From UBA5009 sp038043185 (GTDB lineage Bacteria; Bdellovibrionota; Bdellovibrionia; Bdellovibrionales; Bdellovibrionaceae), in assembly GCA_038043185.1 (NCBI GenBank), contig JBBTCO010000045.1, positions 1 through 58,005 on the forward strand: 58,005 bases of DNA, written 5' to 3'. Positions 1-8,369 of this stretch are shown here, piece after piece. Both the position numbers and the translations under genes were made by a program. Within the stretch, counting starts at the first letter, position 1, and every line of letters begins with the position of its first letter. Below the pieces are notes generated by a model, which was given only the letters and a program-made list of their open reading frames with translations, made no database searches and was not told the origin of the DNA.

Positions 1-186
1 GCCGTCGATTCAAATCGAATTTAAGGCGGGGTCCATTTCATTGAACTCGTTTTTTGAAGGAGGGGGAAGTTCCTCTAAAATAGAAAACCGACAAAAAGTA
101 TATTGGGAAACCTTAAGCAACAGAAAAAGATTAATCATAAAATTATGAATATGAGCCGCTCTTAGCGCTGATTGGATATTTGACAT

Positions 187-318
187 TACCCCCAAGCCAA
201 GAATTGAATTAAATACTTTTTTTGGCACCTTGGGAATCGGGTTTAATTTCGATTTTCTTTTTCCCTTTAAATTTTGGGTTCCCTTCCACTTAGCACCTCG
301 GCGAGTCCGAATGCCGTA
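187..318 (+). pseudogene. Remnant of an OMP C-terminal tail
   Basis: On the plus strand a frame reads FDITPKPRIELNTFFGTLGIGFNF, close to the C-terminus FDHAPSNQRIELNTFFGTLGIGFRF of the minus-strand gene ending at 381. In the remnant the stop is lost, and the frame runs through the stem to a stop at about 318. Upstream the frame is closed by TGA codons near 150, so no intact gene is present inside the window. It may be the tail of a paralogue lying to the left or a local inverted duplication. The rest of 1-186 holds nothing I can support. Confidence 0.5.
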
Positions 319-437
319 AAGCCGGCAACCATGGATGGTGAGTGCTAAGTGGAAGGGAACCCAAAATTTAAAGGGAAAGATTAAAACCTAAATCCGATTC
401 CTAAGGTGCCAAAAAAAGTATTCAGCTCAATTCGTTG
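201..437. repeat. Inverted duplication with 36-bp perfect stem
   Basis: Positions 261-296 and 342-377 are exact reverse complements (36 of 36 bases) around a 45-base centre. Similarity continues outwards with mismatches to about 201 on the left and 437 on the right. The right arm contains the last codons of the OMP-like gene that ends at 381. The left arm, read on the plus strand, would encode nearly the same tail (RIELNTFFGTLGIGF), but then runs past the stop position, and in-frame stops lie upstream. The left copy is therefore a decayed, oppositely oriented copy of the gene's 3' end. The stem could also act as a bidirectional terminator. Confidence 0.85.
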
Positions 438-2405
438 ATTCGAGGGAGCATGATCAAAAGCATAACGTTTAAGCCCAAATCCCATCTCGCCAAAAAAACT
501 TGGACTCCACATAACCTGGCCATGGAAATTAAGAACTAAATTGGTGTTTAAGGTGACTCCAGGTTCCGTCGTCATTCCATAAAACATAAATTCAAATTCC
601 ACCCACTTTGGATAATCCATGAAGGGAAGAAAGTTAAACATGCCATCAAAAACTTTAGGCATCGATCGAGCCCAAAACCAACCACCCCCGGCCATTGGGA
701 CCTTTAACTGTCCCCAATTGACCTCCTGATAGGAAAGGGAAAAGCCCGTGGTCTCGTCCCGTAACCACAAACCTTGCGTAAAACGGTATTTTAAATCTGC
801 ATTTAAAACTGCCAAGTTGACAGTAGATCCGTCGTCATTGACTGACATGGGGTTTAGCGATGAGAAATATTTTGTACTAAGTCCCCAACGCTGCATTGAA
901 AAAGTGTTGTTGCTCCAACCAAAAAGGGATTCAAACCAATGCGCATAAGCCACTTCGCCCATAAAATTTGCATTTGCGGGAGCTAAAACACCCATTCTCG
1001 CACTCAGCTCATTTGCATAGGCACGATAAAGTTCGTAAAAAGATTTATAAACTTTACCTTCATGTGTGATTTGCACAAAACTACGATTGAAATCCGCCTT
1101 TTTTGGGGCAGCGAATGTCCATTCGAAAATACTAGGATTTTTTTTATTTACTCTCATCAGGACCTGATCCGAAGCAATTTTATCCTCGGCAAGTTTTCGG
1201 CCATAAATAATTTTTTCAGATAAATACGTTCCTGGCGGCGTTGAAGTTGCCAGATAAGGTCGCGATCTTGCTTGTGGAAGATTATCTAAAACAAAACTTT
1301 GCTTAAACACGCCCCCACCAGGACCTGGAAAATATAAAACAGGATTTTCTTTTGTGATCTCGGCCAACCAAAACTTTCTGGGATCAAAAATAGTTGCCTC
1401 AAATCCCAACATCCTTGTCAAAGAACTGTACTGATCCGAATTTAAAAATGTATACGGCGACAGCGGTGGTAATCCATGACCGACGACTCGAGCCATTTGC
1501 GGATTCAAAGATTCTGCAAAATCCATCAAGCTCAGTTTAGGAGGGGGACTAATAAATTCGTAACTCTGACCACTTGCTAACTCTGCATAAAAACTAAACG
1601 TATCATCTGCCTGGATCTTTATTGATCCCTTCAATTGATCAGGTTCTTTTTGCACAATAACACGGGGACTTACGTTCGACGTAATTGAAGCAACGAATGG
1701 TACTCGCCCATTATATTTTATCCCATACTTTTGTGTGCAAAGTCGATTAACAAAAATCCCAATGCTTTTGGTAAAACAAAATCGAAAGGGTTGTTTTTGT
1801 TTGAAGATAGGCATACTTGAAAAATTTTTAAAAACATAGGATGCCGTCGATGTTTTGTTGGAAGTAGTTTCTTTATTTATATCTTTTTTAAAGATTGCTG
1901 CATTCATCTTTGCGGCTTCATCTTCCCATTCCGATCGCATTTTTTCGGTCAGTTCAAATTTCCAAAGAACATCCCCATCACGTGAGATCAATTCAATTAA
2001 GCCTTCTCTAAAAAGTTCGTTAGGCCATCGCATAGCTACAATCATTTTCTTGGCTTCTGATTTCGATAAAACATTTCTTAATTTGGGATGAAGCTGGCCC
2101 ATCGTTTTCAATTCAACGCGAAAAGTTTTTTCATTGATATCGAATAGGCCCACTTTTAAGGTACGACCTTGGTCAATCGTCATATCGTATTCAAATTCCG
2201 GAGTATTCAGAACCATGCCCTCATCAGCCTCAAAATACATTGGACGGTTGTATTCTGGGTTCACAACAGGAGAAACAATTTTTAAAACTGGAGTTGGCGC
2301 AGCCGGTGCTTGCGAATTCTCTTCATCCTGAGAATATGACTTAAAGGAAAGCAGGAGAACAAAACCTGCGATTAAAAAATGACAATAACTCAGTTTGTTA
2401 AACAA
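381..2405 (-). CDS. Secreted outer-membrane-type protein, unknown family
   Basis: A 674-residue protein that I cannot assign to a named family. It has a signal peptide: Lys near the N-terminus, hydrophobic residues about 10-22, then SYSQDEE as a likely cleavage region. The C-terminal 200 residues contain alternating aromatic/hydrophobic stretches and the chain ends GTLGIGFRF; a terminal Phe after alternating hydrophobic residues is typical of beta-barrel outer-membrane proteins. The N-terminal half looks like a soluble periplasmic or surface part. The start is TTG with a GGGAG ribosome site just upstream. The gene stands alone, convergent with the inverted duplication at its 3' end and divergent from the oxidoreductase at 2516. 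Function unknown. Confidence 0.7.
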   Translation of the reverse strand: MFNKLSYCHFLIAGFVLLLSFKSYSQDEENSQAPAAPTPVLKIVSPVVNPEYNRPMYFEADEGMVLNTPEFEYDMTIDQGRTLKVGLFDINEKTFRVELKTMGQLHPKLRNVLSKSEAKKMIVAMRWPNELFREGLIELISRDGDVLWKFELTEKMRSEWEDEAAKMNAAIFKKDINKETTSNKTSTASYVFKNFSSMPIFKQKQPFRFCFTKSIGIFVNRLCTQKYGIKYNGRVPFVASITSNVSPRVIVQKEPDQLKGSIKIQADDTFSFYAELASGQSYEFISPPPKLSLMDFAESLNPQMARVVGHGLPPLSPYTFLNSDQYSSLTRMLGFEATIFDPRKFWLAEITKENPVLYFPGPGGGVFKQSFVLDNLPQARSRPYLATSTPPGTYLSEKIIYGRKLAEDKIASDQVLMRVNKKNPSIFEWTFAAPKKADFNRSFVQITHEGKVYKSFYELYRAYANELSARMGVLAPANANFMGEVAYAHWFESLFGWSNNTFSMQRWGLSTKYFSSLNPMSVNDDGSTVNLAVLNADLKYRFTQGLWLRDETTGFSLSYQEVNWGQLKVPMAGGGWFWARSMPKVFDGMFNFLPFMDYPKWVEFEFMFYGMTTEPGVTLNTNLVLNFHGQVMWSPSFFGEMGFGLKRYAFDHAPSNQRIELNTFFGTLGIGFRF

Positions 2406-2430
2406 GCAGTTCTCCCAATGATAGCGATAG

Positions 2431-2458
2431 TTTAAGATTATATATCTCGTACTATAAT
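2431..2458 (+). promoter_or_regulatory. Candidate sigma70 promoter for the oxidoreductase
   Basis: A perfect TATAAT lies at 2453-2458, with a weak -35-like TTTAAG 16 bases upstream at 2431-2436. It lies between two divergent genes and points to the plus-strand gene starting at 2516. The assignment rests mainly on the -10 hexamer in AT-rich DNA. Confidence 0.4.
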
Positions 2459-2515
2459 ATCAATTGAATTTCCATGAGCGTCCTCATATATTCAGCCAAC
2501 AACCAGGGGAACAAA

Positions 2516-3238
2516 ATGAGTTCTGCACGAGCAACTCGCCAGATGAAGGTCCTGCAAATTAAAGATCTCACGCCAAAGGTTCGAGAATTAATTTTGAAAT
2601 GCGTTGAACCACAAAGTTTTGAATTCAAAGCTGGCCAGTTCGTTATGTTGCACGTGCCTCAGCCAGAAGGTAAACCTGCACTAAGAGCCTATTCAATTGC
2701 CTCAACAGATCAGCGCAAAGACGGTTTTCATCTTTTATTTAAGTTTGTCGAAACTGGAAAAGCTTCAGAGTTTGTTTGGTCCTTAAAAGGAAATGAAACA
2801 CTTCAATTCACTGGACCCTTTGGGAAAGTATTTTTTCATGAACCACCTACGGAGCAAATTATTTTTTTAAATACAGGGACAGGTTTGTCTCAGCATTTAT
2901 GTTATCTTCAATCTAAAAAAAACCAATATCCAAACTTGAAATATCGCATGCTTTTTGGTGTAAGAAACGAACAAGAAATTTATGCCAAAGAAGAACTTGA
3001 AGCCGTAAAAAAAGAACTTTCTGATTTTCAATATGAGTATGTACTGAGTCGTCCTTCTGAAAACTGGAAAGGGAAAAAAGGATACGTCCAAAATTTTTTA
3101 AAAGAATTTGAATACAAAAATACTCCTACAACTTTCTACCTGTGTGGAAATGGCGGAATGATCAAAGAAGTGAAAAATCAATTGATCGAGATTGATGGTC
3201 TGGAAAAATCCCAAATATGGTCAGAAGCTTTTGACTAA
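2516..3238 (+). CDS. FAD/NAD(P)-binding oxidoreductase (FNR family)
   Basis: Ferredoxin-NADP reductase-like flavoprotein of 240 residues. The N-terminal half is the FAD barrel with the motif RAYSIAS (RxYS, flavin-phosphate binding). The C-terminal half is the nucleotide-binding domain, with NTGTGLSQ in place of the usual GTGIAP and a final CGNGGMIKEV segment (the CGxxxM signature). No iron-sulphur cluster motif is visible, so it is a stand-alone reductase whose electron partner is unknown. The start at 2516 is chosen because AGGGGAAC lies 5-7 bases upstream; an in-frame ATG at 2474 would add 14 residues unlike the family. Its stop overlaps the likely TTG start of the next gene. Confidence 0.85.
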   Translation: MSSARATRQMKVLQIKDLTPKVRELILKCVEPQSFEFKAGQFVMLHVPQPEGKPALRAYSIASTDQRKDGFHLLFKFVETGKASEFVWSLKGNETLQFTGPFGKVFFHEPPTEQIIFLNTGTGLSQHLCYLQSKKNQYPNLKYRMLFGVRNEQEIYAKEELEAVKKELSDFQYEYVLSRPSENWKGKKGYVQNFLKEFEYKNTPTTFYLCGNGGMIKEVKNQLIEIDGLEKSQIWSEAFD

Positions 3239-4136
3239 AGAGCGCGCCATCATTGAGCTTATTTTTGCGGGAGCTATTTGGGGATTTGGTTTTATCGCCA
3301 CGAAGTATGCTCTAGCGAGTTTTTCTATTTATGAGTTATTATGTTATCGATTTTTTTTGGCATTTACAGCTGGCGAATTAATTTATTTTTTATTTCTTCG
3401 TAAAAAATCGGTACCCTATAATTATAAAAAAGAGCTCAAATTAACTCTGCCAGCCGGAATTTTTATGGCGGCTTTTATTATTCCTCAAACAATTGGCCTT
3501 GTTCACACCACCGCCACTAAAAGCGGTTTTTTAACTGCACTTTATATCATTGTAGTCCCCTTGATTGGCCAATGGTTTTTTAAAGAAAAAATACCAATCA
3601 AAATTTATTTTTCTGCATTTTTAGCTTTAGTCGGCGCCGGGCTATTAATGAATATCCAAAAAGAGAACAGCGTCAATTCAGGAGATCTTTGGACTCTGCT
3701 GTGTGCCTTCATTGCCGCTTTTCATATAATTTATATTGGCCATGTTGCTCGGAAAAGCGCAGATGCGTTTCGCTTTAACAATTATCAGTCATTGTGGTGT
3801 TTATTGTGTTTGCTGCCTTTTTTATTTGCTCAAGAAAAAATTAGCTACAATCCTGGCTTATTGTACCCTTGGTTAGGCGTGCTTTTCATGGCTTTTATTT
3901 CTAGCCTGATTGCATTCACAATCCAAATTCGGAGTCAAACCGTGCTGTCCAATACGACTGCTAGCATGTTATTTTTGCTTGAATCTCCCTTTGCATTTTT
4001 ATTTGGCTATTTACTGCTTGGGGAAACCTTGGATTTCGTGCAAATCATCGGAGCCATAATTATTTTAGTCAGCTCTTATCTGACTGTTTTATGGGAGGAG
4101 CCCACTTCACACTCCACAATACCGATAGCCCAATAA
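3231..4136 (+). CDS. EamA/DMT-family inner-membrane transporter
   Basis: About 301 residues with ten hydrophobic segments arranged as two similar halves, as in EamA (drug/metabolite transporter) proteins. The first half begins with GAIWGFGFIATKYA and the second has the family's LLESPFAFLFGYLLLGE stretch. Substrate unknown. The start is uncertain: a TTG at 3231 overlaps the upstream stop and fits the family's short N-terminus, while an ATG at 3192 would overlap the upstream gene by 47 bases. The 3' end overlaps the convergent DUF475 gene by about 68 bases. Confidence 0.85.
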   Translation: MTKERAIIELIFAGAIWGFGFIATKYALASFSIYELLCYRFFLAFTAGELIYFLFLRKKSVPYNYKKELKLTLPAGIFMAAFIIPQTIGLVHTTATKSGFLTALYIIVVPLIGQWFFKEKIPIKIYFSAFLALVGAGLLMNIQKENSVNSGDLWTLLCAFIAAFHIIYIGHVARKSADAFRFNNYQSLWCLLCLLPFLFAQEKISYNPGLLYPWLGVLFMAFISSLIAFTIQIRSQTVLSNTTASMLFLLESPFAFLFGYLLLGETLDFVQIIGAIIILVSSYLTVLWEEPTSHSTIPIAQ

Positions 4137-5118
4137 TAACTGCGCCACACAATCCAGTAATCCACTCGGGAATATGCATAAAAGGACCTAAAAGCATCAT
4201 AGAAGCCAATGCTATAATAGCATAAAAGGCGCCGTGCTCTAAATAGGCAAAATGTCCAAGAGTGTTTTTTTCAACAAATAAGATCGTTAAACTTCTGACA
4301 AAATAAGCCCCAATGCTAAGGCCAATCATAATAATAAATAAATTTTTTGTGATCGCAAAAGCACCGATGACTCCATCAAAACTAAAAGAGGAATCTAAAA
4401 CCTCAAGATATAAAAACATTCCAAGACTTGCTCGATGAATATCATTTTTTTCCTTTCCGGAAAACTCAAGCCACGAACCTATGCCGTCAACAGCAACAAA
4501 TACGATGACCCCCAATAATCCCGCAAGAATAAATCGAATTTGTTCTTCGTTTGGAAGAAATCTCGTCAAAATTATTAATAAAGTTATAGTTAAACCAATT
4601 TCTATCGCTTGGATTTTACCCAATTCCGCCAAAGGCTTTTCTATAAAAGAAATCCAATGAGATTCTTTCTTTTCATCATAAAAATATTTTAATCCGACCA
4701 ACATTAAAAAACTTCCTCCGAAGGCCGCTATCTCAAGATGAGCATTCATCATTGTTTTTGCATATTCTTGCGGATCAGTTGCCGCCATAACCAAAGCGGC
4801 CCAAGGAGAAATTTGTGCGACAATAGCAACTATTGCCAAAGGAAAAACAAGGCGCATACCAAATACGGCAATGAGCATCCCCCAAGTTAAAAACCGATGG
4901 CGCCACAAGGGTGTCATTTTTTTTAACACCGTCGCGTTAACAACGGCGTTATCAAATGATAATGAAACTTCAAGGACAATCAATACAGCAGTAATAAAGA
5001 GTGCATTCAGAGCTCCGGTCACCGAAGGCGAATAGTAATAACCTATGCCTGCCGAAATAATGAGACCCAAAAATGTAGCAACGGTTGAATCACGAAAATA
5101 TGAAAAATTAGATTTCAT
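4069..5118 (-). CDS. DUF475 integral membrane protein (TerC superfamily)
   Basis: About 349 residues, with roughly nine membrane spans. Two acidic motifs, EVSLSFDNAVVNA and EVLDSSFSFDGVIGA, are the repeated E...S(F)D(N/G) signatures of the DUF475/TerC group. Members of this superfamily are linked to metal-ion or tellurite handling, but the function of DUF475 is not established. Three in-frame ATGs lie at 5133, 5124 and 5118; GGAG sits 9 bases before the last, so I use 5118. It follows uvrA on the same strand after a 32-base gap and may be co-transcribed. Confidence 0.85.
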   Translation of the reverse strand: MKSNFSYFRDSTVATFLGLIISAGIGYYYSPSVTGALNALFITAVLIVLEVSLSFDNAVVNATVLKKMTPLWRHRFLTWGMLIAVFGMRLVFPLAIVAIVAQISPWAALVMAATDPQEYAKTMMNAHLEIAAFGGSFLMLVGLKYFYDEKKESHWISFIEKPLAELGKIQAIEIGLTITLLIILTRFLPNEEQIRFILAGLLGVIVFVAVDGIGSWLEFSGKEKNDIHRASLGMFLYLEVLDSSFSFDGVIGAFAITKNLFIIMIGLSIGAYFVRSLTILFVEKNTLGHFAYLEHGAFYAIIALASMMLLGPFMHIPEWITGLCGAVIIGLSVLWSVKWAPPIKQSDKS

Positions 5119-5150
5119 AATCATAAACTCCATTTCTTAGCATATATATC

Positions 5151-7799
5151 CTACTTGATTAATTTTTTTTCATTTTTGAAAAGTATCTTTAAAAATTTTC
5201 CTGTCTCACTTTTTACAATCTCGGCCACGGCCTCTGGCGTCCCTAGAGCAATGATTTCTCCACCATATTTCCCACCATCTGGTCCTATATCAATAACATG
5301 ATCAGCGGATTTTACCACCTCCATGTTATGTTCAATCACCACCAAAGTATTTCCTTGATTAGTCAGGTCATGAAGCAATTCCACTAACTTGCGAATATCT
5401 TCAAAATGCAGACCGGTTGTTGGCTCATCCAAAATGTACAATGTTTTTCCGGTCCCACGTTTTGAAAGTTCTTTACTTAACTTTACTCTTTGTGCTTCAC
5501 CACCCGAAAGTGTTGTCGAACTTTGCCCTAAGGTCATATAATCTAAACCCACGCGATGAAGAGTCTCGAGCTTACGATGAATGTGCGAATGATTTTTAAA
5601 AAAATCAAGAGCTTCAGCCACATTCATATCTAAAACATCACTGATTGATTTTTCTTTATATTTTATATTGAGCGTCTCGCGATTGTATCGACGACCAAGG
5701 CAGGTGTCACATTTCACAAAGACATCACTTAGAAAATGCATCTCGACTCGTATTTGCCCATGTCCCATGCAAGTTTCGCAACGACCACCTTTAACGTTAA
5801 AACTAAATCTTCCAGGCTCGTAACCACGAAGTTTTGAATCTGGCAAATGGGCAAATAAATCCCGAATCAACGGGAACAAGCCTACATAAGTTGCCGGTGT
5901 TGACCTGGGTGTTCGACCAATTGGTTTTTGATTGATATCAATAACTTTATCAAGATGTTCAAGTCCCTTTAAAGATTTGTACGGAGATGGCGTATGACTT
6001 GAACCATAAAATTCTCGGGCTAAAATCCGATAAAGCGTATCAATGACCAAGGTGCTCTTGCCGCTTCCTGAAACTCCGGTCACCGCCGTAAAAGTGCCCA
6101 GAGGAATTTTTAAATCTATATTACGCAAATTATTTCCACTGGCTCCAATTAGAGATAAAAAATTCCCATTCCCTGCACGACGATTTCTGGGAGTCGGAAT
6201 AGAAAGTTTACGTGCTAAATATTGTCCCGTGATACTTCTTGGATTTTGTTCAATTTGCAGCGGAGTCCCCTGCGCCAAAATCTCGCCACCCAACTTTCCT
6301 GCACGCGGTCCTAAATCGACAACGAAATCAGCAAATCGTATAGTGTCTTCATCGTGCTCAACCAAAATAATGGTATTTCCCCGGTCCCGCAGCTCACCAA
6401 TAATTTTTAATAAACGATGATGATCCCGAGGATGAAGTCCAATGCTTGGCTCATCCATAACGTACAGCACGCCAATAAGACTTGACCCCACTTGCGTGGC
6501 CAAACGAATGCGTTGCGCTTCTCCGCCCGAAAGCGTTCGCGAAGGACGAGATAAGCTAAGATAGCCCGTTCCGACGCGGATTAAATATTCTAAACGCGAT
6601 ACAATTTGTTTTACAATTTTATCAGAAATAAGATTATCTTTGGCTTTCCATTTTAAACTCGAAATCCAATCTCGCAAGTCGTCCGCCGAAAAATCCGAGA
6701 CTTCAGCAATATTTTTTTCTGCAATTTTCACGTTCAGGGCTTCAGCTTTTAATCTTTTTCCTTTACAGTCCGGACAGGACGAAATTACGATCTCGTCAAT
6801 TTCTTCATCGTCTTCATCGCTGACTTTTTTCCCTTTAAAACTCCATTTTACTTTTTCCAGTTTTCGCGCTCCGACTTCGGAATCACTAAAAACTTCCTCT
6901 TCGATCATATCTAAGGTGCCTAAACCATTGCAAGTTGCACAAGCTCCTCGCGGATTATTAAAACTAAATAATCTGGGTTCAATCTCGGGAAAGCTGTAAC
7001 CACATTCGGGGCAAGCCGAATGAAGCGAGTAAGAAACACGATGACCATCTAGAGTTTCAATAACAACACGACCTTGAGTCTGAGTTAAAGCCGTATTTAC
7101 ACTTTCAGCTAATCTTTGTTTAAGATTGTCTTTTAAAATTAACTGATCAATGACCAAATCAATTTCGTGAGTTTTTGTTTTTTGTAATTTCGTAGCTTTT
7201 TCGAGATCAATAAATTTTCCATCGATCTTTGCTTTAACAAAACCTTTTTTTAACCACTTTTGAAATTCCGCAAGGAATTCCCCTTTTTTTCCTTGCGCCA
7301 TTGGGGCTAACACAAAAAATTTACTTCCCGTTGTCATTCTCAAAATTTCATCGACGATTTGTTGCGGAGTTTGACTTGAAACAGGAATATGATGAGTCGG
7401 ACACTCGGGCACTCCGACTTTTGCGTACAACAATCTCATATAATCATAGATTTCAGTTACAGTTCCGACCGTAGATCTGGGATTAGTGCCGACGGACTTT
7501 TGATCAATAGCAATCGCCGGTGATAAACCGGTCATGGAATCAACTTCGGGTTTTTTAAGTTGCTCTAAAAAATTTCTTGCATAGGCCGAAAGGCTTTCCA
7601 CATAACGTCGCTGGCCTTCAGCATAGATAGTATCAAAAGCTAAAGAAGATTTCCCGCTGCCGCTAAGGCCAGTGAAAACAGTGACTTTGTTTCTGGGAAT
7701 GGAAATGCTAATATCTTTTAAATTGTGTTCACGGGCGCCTTTGACGACAATCCCTTCGAATTTATCATCGCTTTTTTTCGGATCTTGATTTGGCTTCAT
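5151..7799 (-). CDS. uvrA: UvrABC system protein A, shortened insertion domain
   Basis: Damage-sensing ATPase of nucleotide excision repair. The protein has two ABC modules, each with a Walker A (GLSGSGKSS; GVSGSGKST) and a signature (LSGGEAQRIRL; LSGGEAQRVKL). A UvrB-binding region follows the first Walker half (about residues 120-240). Zinc modules are visible: CPECG...CATC, a CPDCKG segment, and CETC...CDTC. Length is 882 residues against about 940 usually. The deficit lies between CATCNGLGT and CPDCKGKRL: only about 50 residues, part of them acidic, instead of about 120, which is where the insertion domain normally sits. Its ATG overlaps the stop of the Fur-family gene (ATGA), so the two are translationally coupled. 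Confidence 0.97.
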   Translation of the reverse strand: MKPNQDPKKSDDKFEGIVVKGAREHNLKDISISIPRNKVTVFTGLSGSGKSSLAFDTIYAEGQRRYVESLSAYARNFLEQLKKPEVDSMTGLSPAIAIDQKSVGTNPRSTVGTVTEIYDYMRLLYAKVGVPECPTHHIPVSSQTPQQIVDEILRMTTGSKFFVLAPMAQGKKGEFLAEFQKWLKKGFVKAKIDGKFIDLEKATKLQKTKTHEIDLVIDQLILKDNLKQRLAESVNTALTQTQGRVVIETLDGHRVSYSLHSACPECGYSFPEIEPRLFSFNNPRGACATCNGLGTLDMIEEEVFSDSEVGARKLEKVKWSFKGKKVSDEDDEEIDEIVISSCPDCKGKRLKAEALNVKIAEKNIAEVSDFSADDLRDWISSLKWKAKDNLISDKIVKQIVSRLEYLIRVGTGYLSLSRPSRTLSGGEAQRIRLATQVGSSLIGVLYVMDEPSIGLHPRDHHRLLKIIGELRDRGNTIILVEHDEDTIRFADFVVDLGPRAGKLGGEILAQGTPLQIEQNPRSITGQYLARKLSIPTPRNRRAGNGNFLSLIGASGNNLRNIDLKIPLGTFTAVTGVSGSGKSTLVIDTLYRILAREFYGSSHTPSPYKSLKGLEHLDKVIDINQKPIGRTPRSTPATYVGLFPLIRDLFAHLPDSKLRGYEPGRFSFNVKGGRCETCMGHGQIRVEMHFLSDVFVKCDTCLGRRYNRETLNIKYKEKSISDVLDMNVAEALDFFKNHSHIHRKLETLHRVGLDYMTLGQSSTTLSGGEAQRVKLSKELSKRGTGKTLYILDEPTTGLHFEDIRKLVELLHDLTNQGNTLVVIEHNMEVVKSADHVIDIGPDGGKYGGEIIALGTPEAVAEIVKSETGKFLKILFKNEKKLIK

Positions 7800-8308
7800 T
7801 TTTTAAATTTTATTTTTTGTTCGTGCATCTGACAAGAAGAACAAACACCAAAAAGTTCAAGCACATGATGAGTCAGACGAAAACCAAACTGCTGCGCAAC
7901 TTTGATTTGCAAATTCTCGATGGATTTGTTTTCAAATTCACAAATTTTTCCACAAGCTGTGCAAGTTAAATGATCATGATGCTTCTGCAAATTAAGTTCA
8001 TATCGAGCAGGCGCCCGCCCCATCCGGACTTCCGTGACAAAGTTATGATCCGTTAAATTTCGTAAAAAACGATACACAGTTGCAAATCCAATGCTACTAT
8101 CTTTAGTGGACAATATTTCGTAAAGTTCTTGAGCCGTAACGTGACGACGACCCTCTTGTAAAGTTCGCAAAATCGCCATTCGTTGATGGGTGGCCTTTAA
8201 ATTCAATGATCGAATTATTTTTTTTAGCTCAACGTCAGTCAAAACATCTAAATAGACGACGGTGCTTTCATCTTGTTGTCTCGGTAAAAATGTCCAGTCT
8301 CGATCCAT
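7796..8308 (-). CDS. Fur-family metal-responsive repressor
   Basis: A 170-residue Fur-superfamily regulator. An N-terminal winged helix (LNLKATHQRMAILRTL ... SSIGFATVYRFLRNL) is followed by the metal-binding/dimerisation domain HHDHLTCTACGKICEF and a final CSSC, so both CxxC pairs of the structural zinc site are present. The domain is most like Fur, but context (folE2 nearby, shared palindrome) also fits a Zur-like role. I start at the ATG at 8308; a longer frame to 8467 overlaps the upstream gene and has no family similarity. A strong AGGAGG lies about 20 bases upstream inside the palindrome 8328-8342, unusually far from this ATG. Stop and uvrA start overlap by 4 bases. Confidence 0.9.
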   Translation of the reverse strand: MDRDWTFLPRQQDESTVVYLDVLTDVELKKIIRSLNLKATHQRMAILRTLQEGRRHVTAQELYEILSTKDSSIGFATVYRFLRNLTDHNFVTEVRMGRAPARYELNLQKHHDHLTCTACGKICEFENKSIENLQIKVAQQFGFRLTHHVLELFGVCSSCQMHEQKIKFKK

Positions 8309-8327
8309 GTCTTGGTGATACTGAAAA

Positions 8328-8342
8328 GACCTCCTGGAGGTC
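8328..8342. promoter_or_regulatory. 15-base palindrome with buried AGGAGG upstream of Fur-family gene
   Basis: GACCTCCTGGAGGTC is a perfect palindrome 19 bases before the Fur-family start codon. On the coding strand it contains AGGAGG, a strong Shine-Dalgarno sequence whose complement CCTCC is adjacent. It could be a second operator or a ribosome site held in a short hairpin. The function is inferred. Confidence 0.35.
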
Positions 8343-8354
8343 AAGGCAAATTGA

Positions 8355-8369
8355 AAATGATTCTCATTT
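8355..8369. promoter_or_regulatory. Fur/Zur-type box upstream of the Fur-family gene
   Basis: AAATGATTCTCATTT lies 46 bases before the Fur-family start. Extended by three bases to the left it contains TGAAAATGATTCTCA, which matches the Fur 7-1-7 pattern TGATAATNATTATCA at all but two positions. It overlaps the stop of the upstream hydrolase gene. Autoregulation through this site is a reasonable inference. The same 15-mer with one change occurs at the folE2 start (10263-10277). Confidence 0.65.

Noticed and set aside
10..228. 72-codon minus-strand frame at the left edge
   Set aside because: No ribosome site and no family pattern; its start region is the reverse complement of the decayed OMP tail, so it is a shadow frame.
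6043..6999. Long frames opposite uvrA
   Set aside because: They are antisense shadows of conserved uvrA codons, with no independent support.
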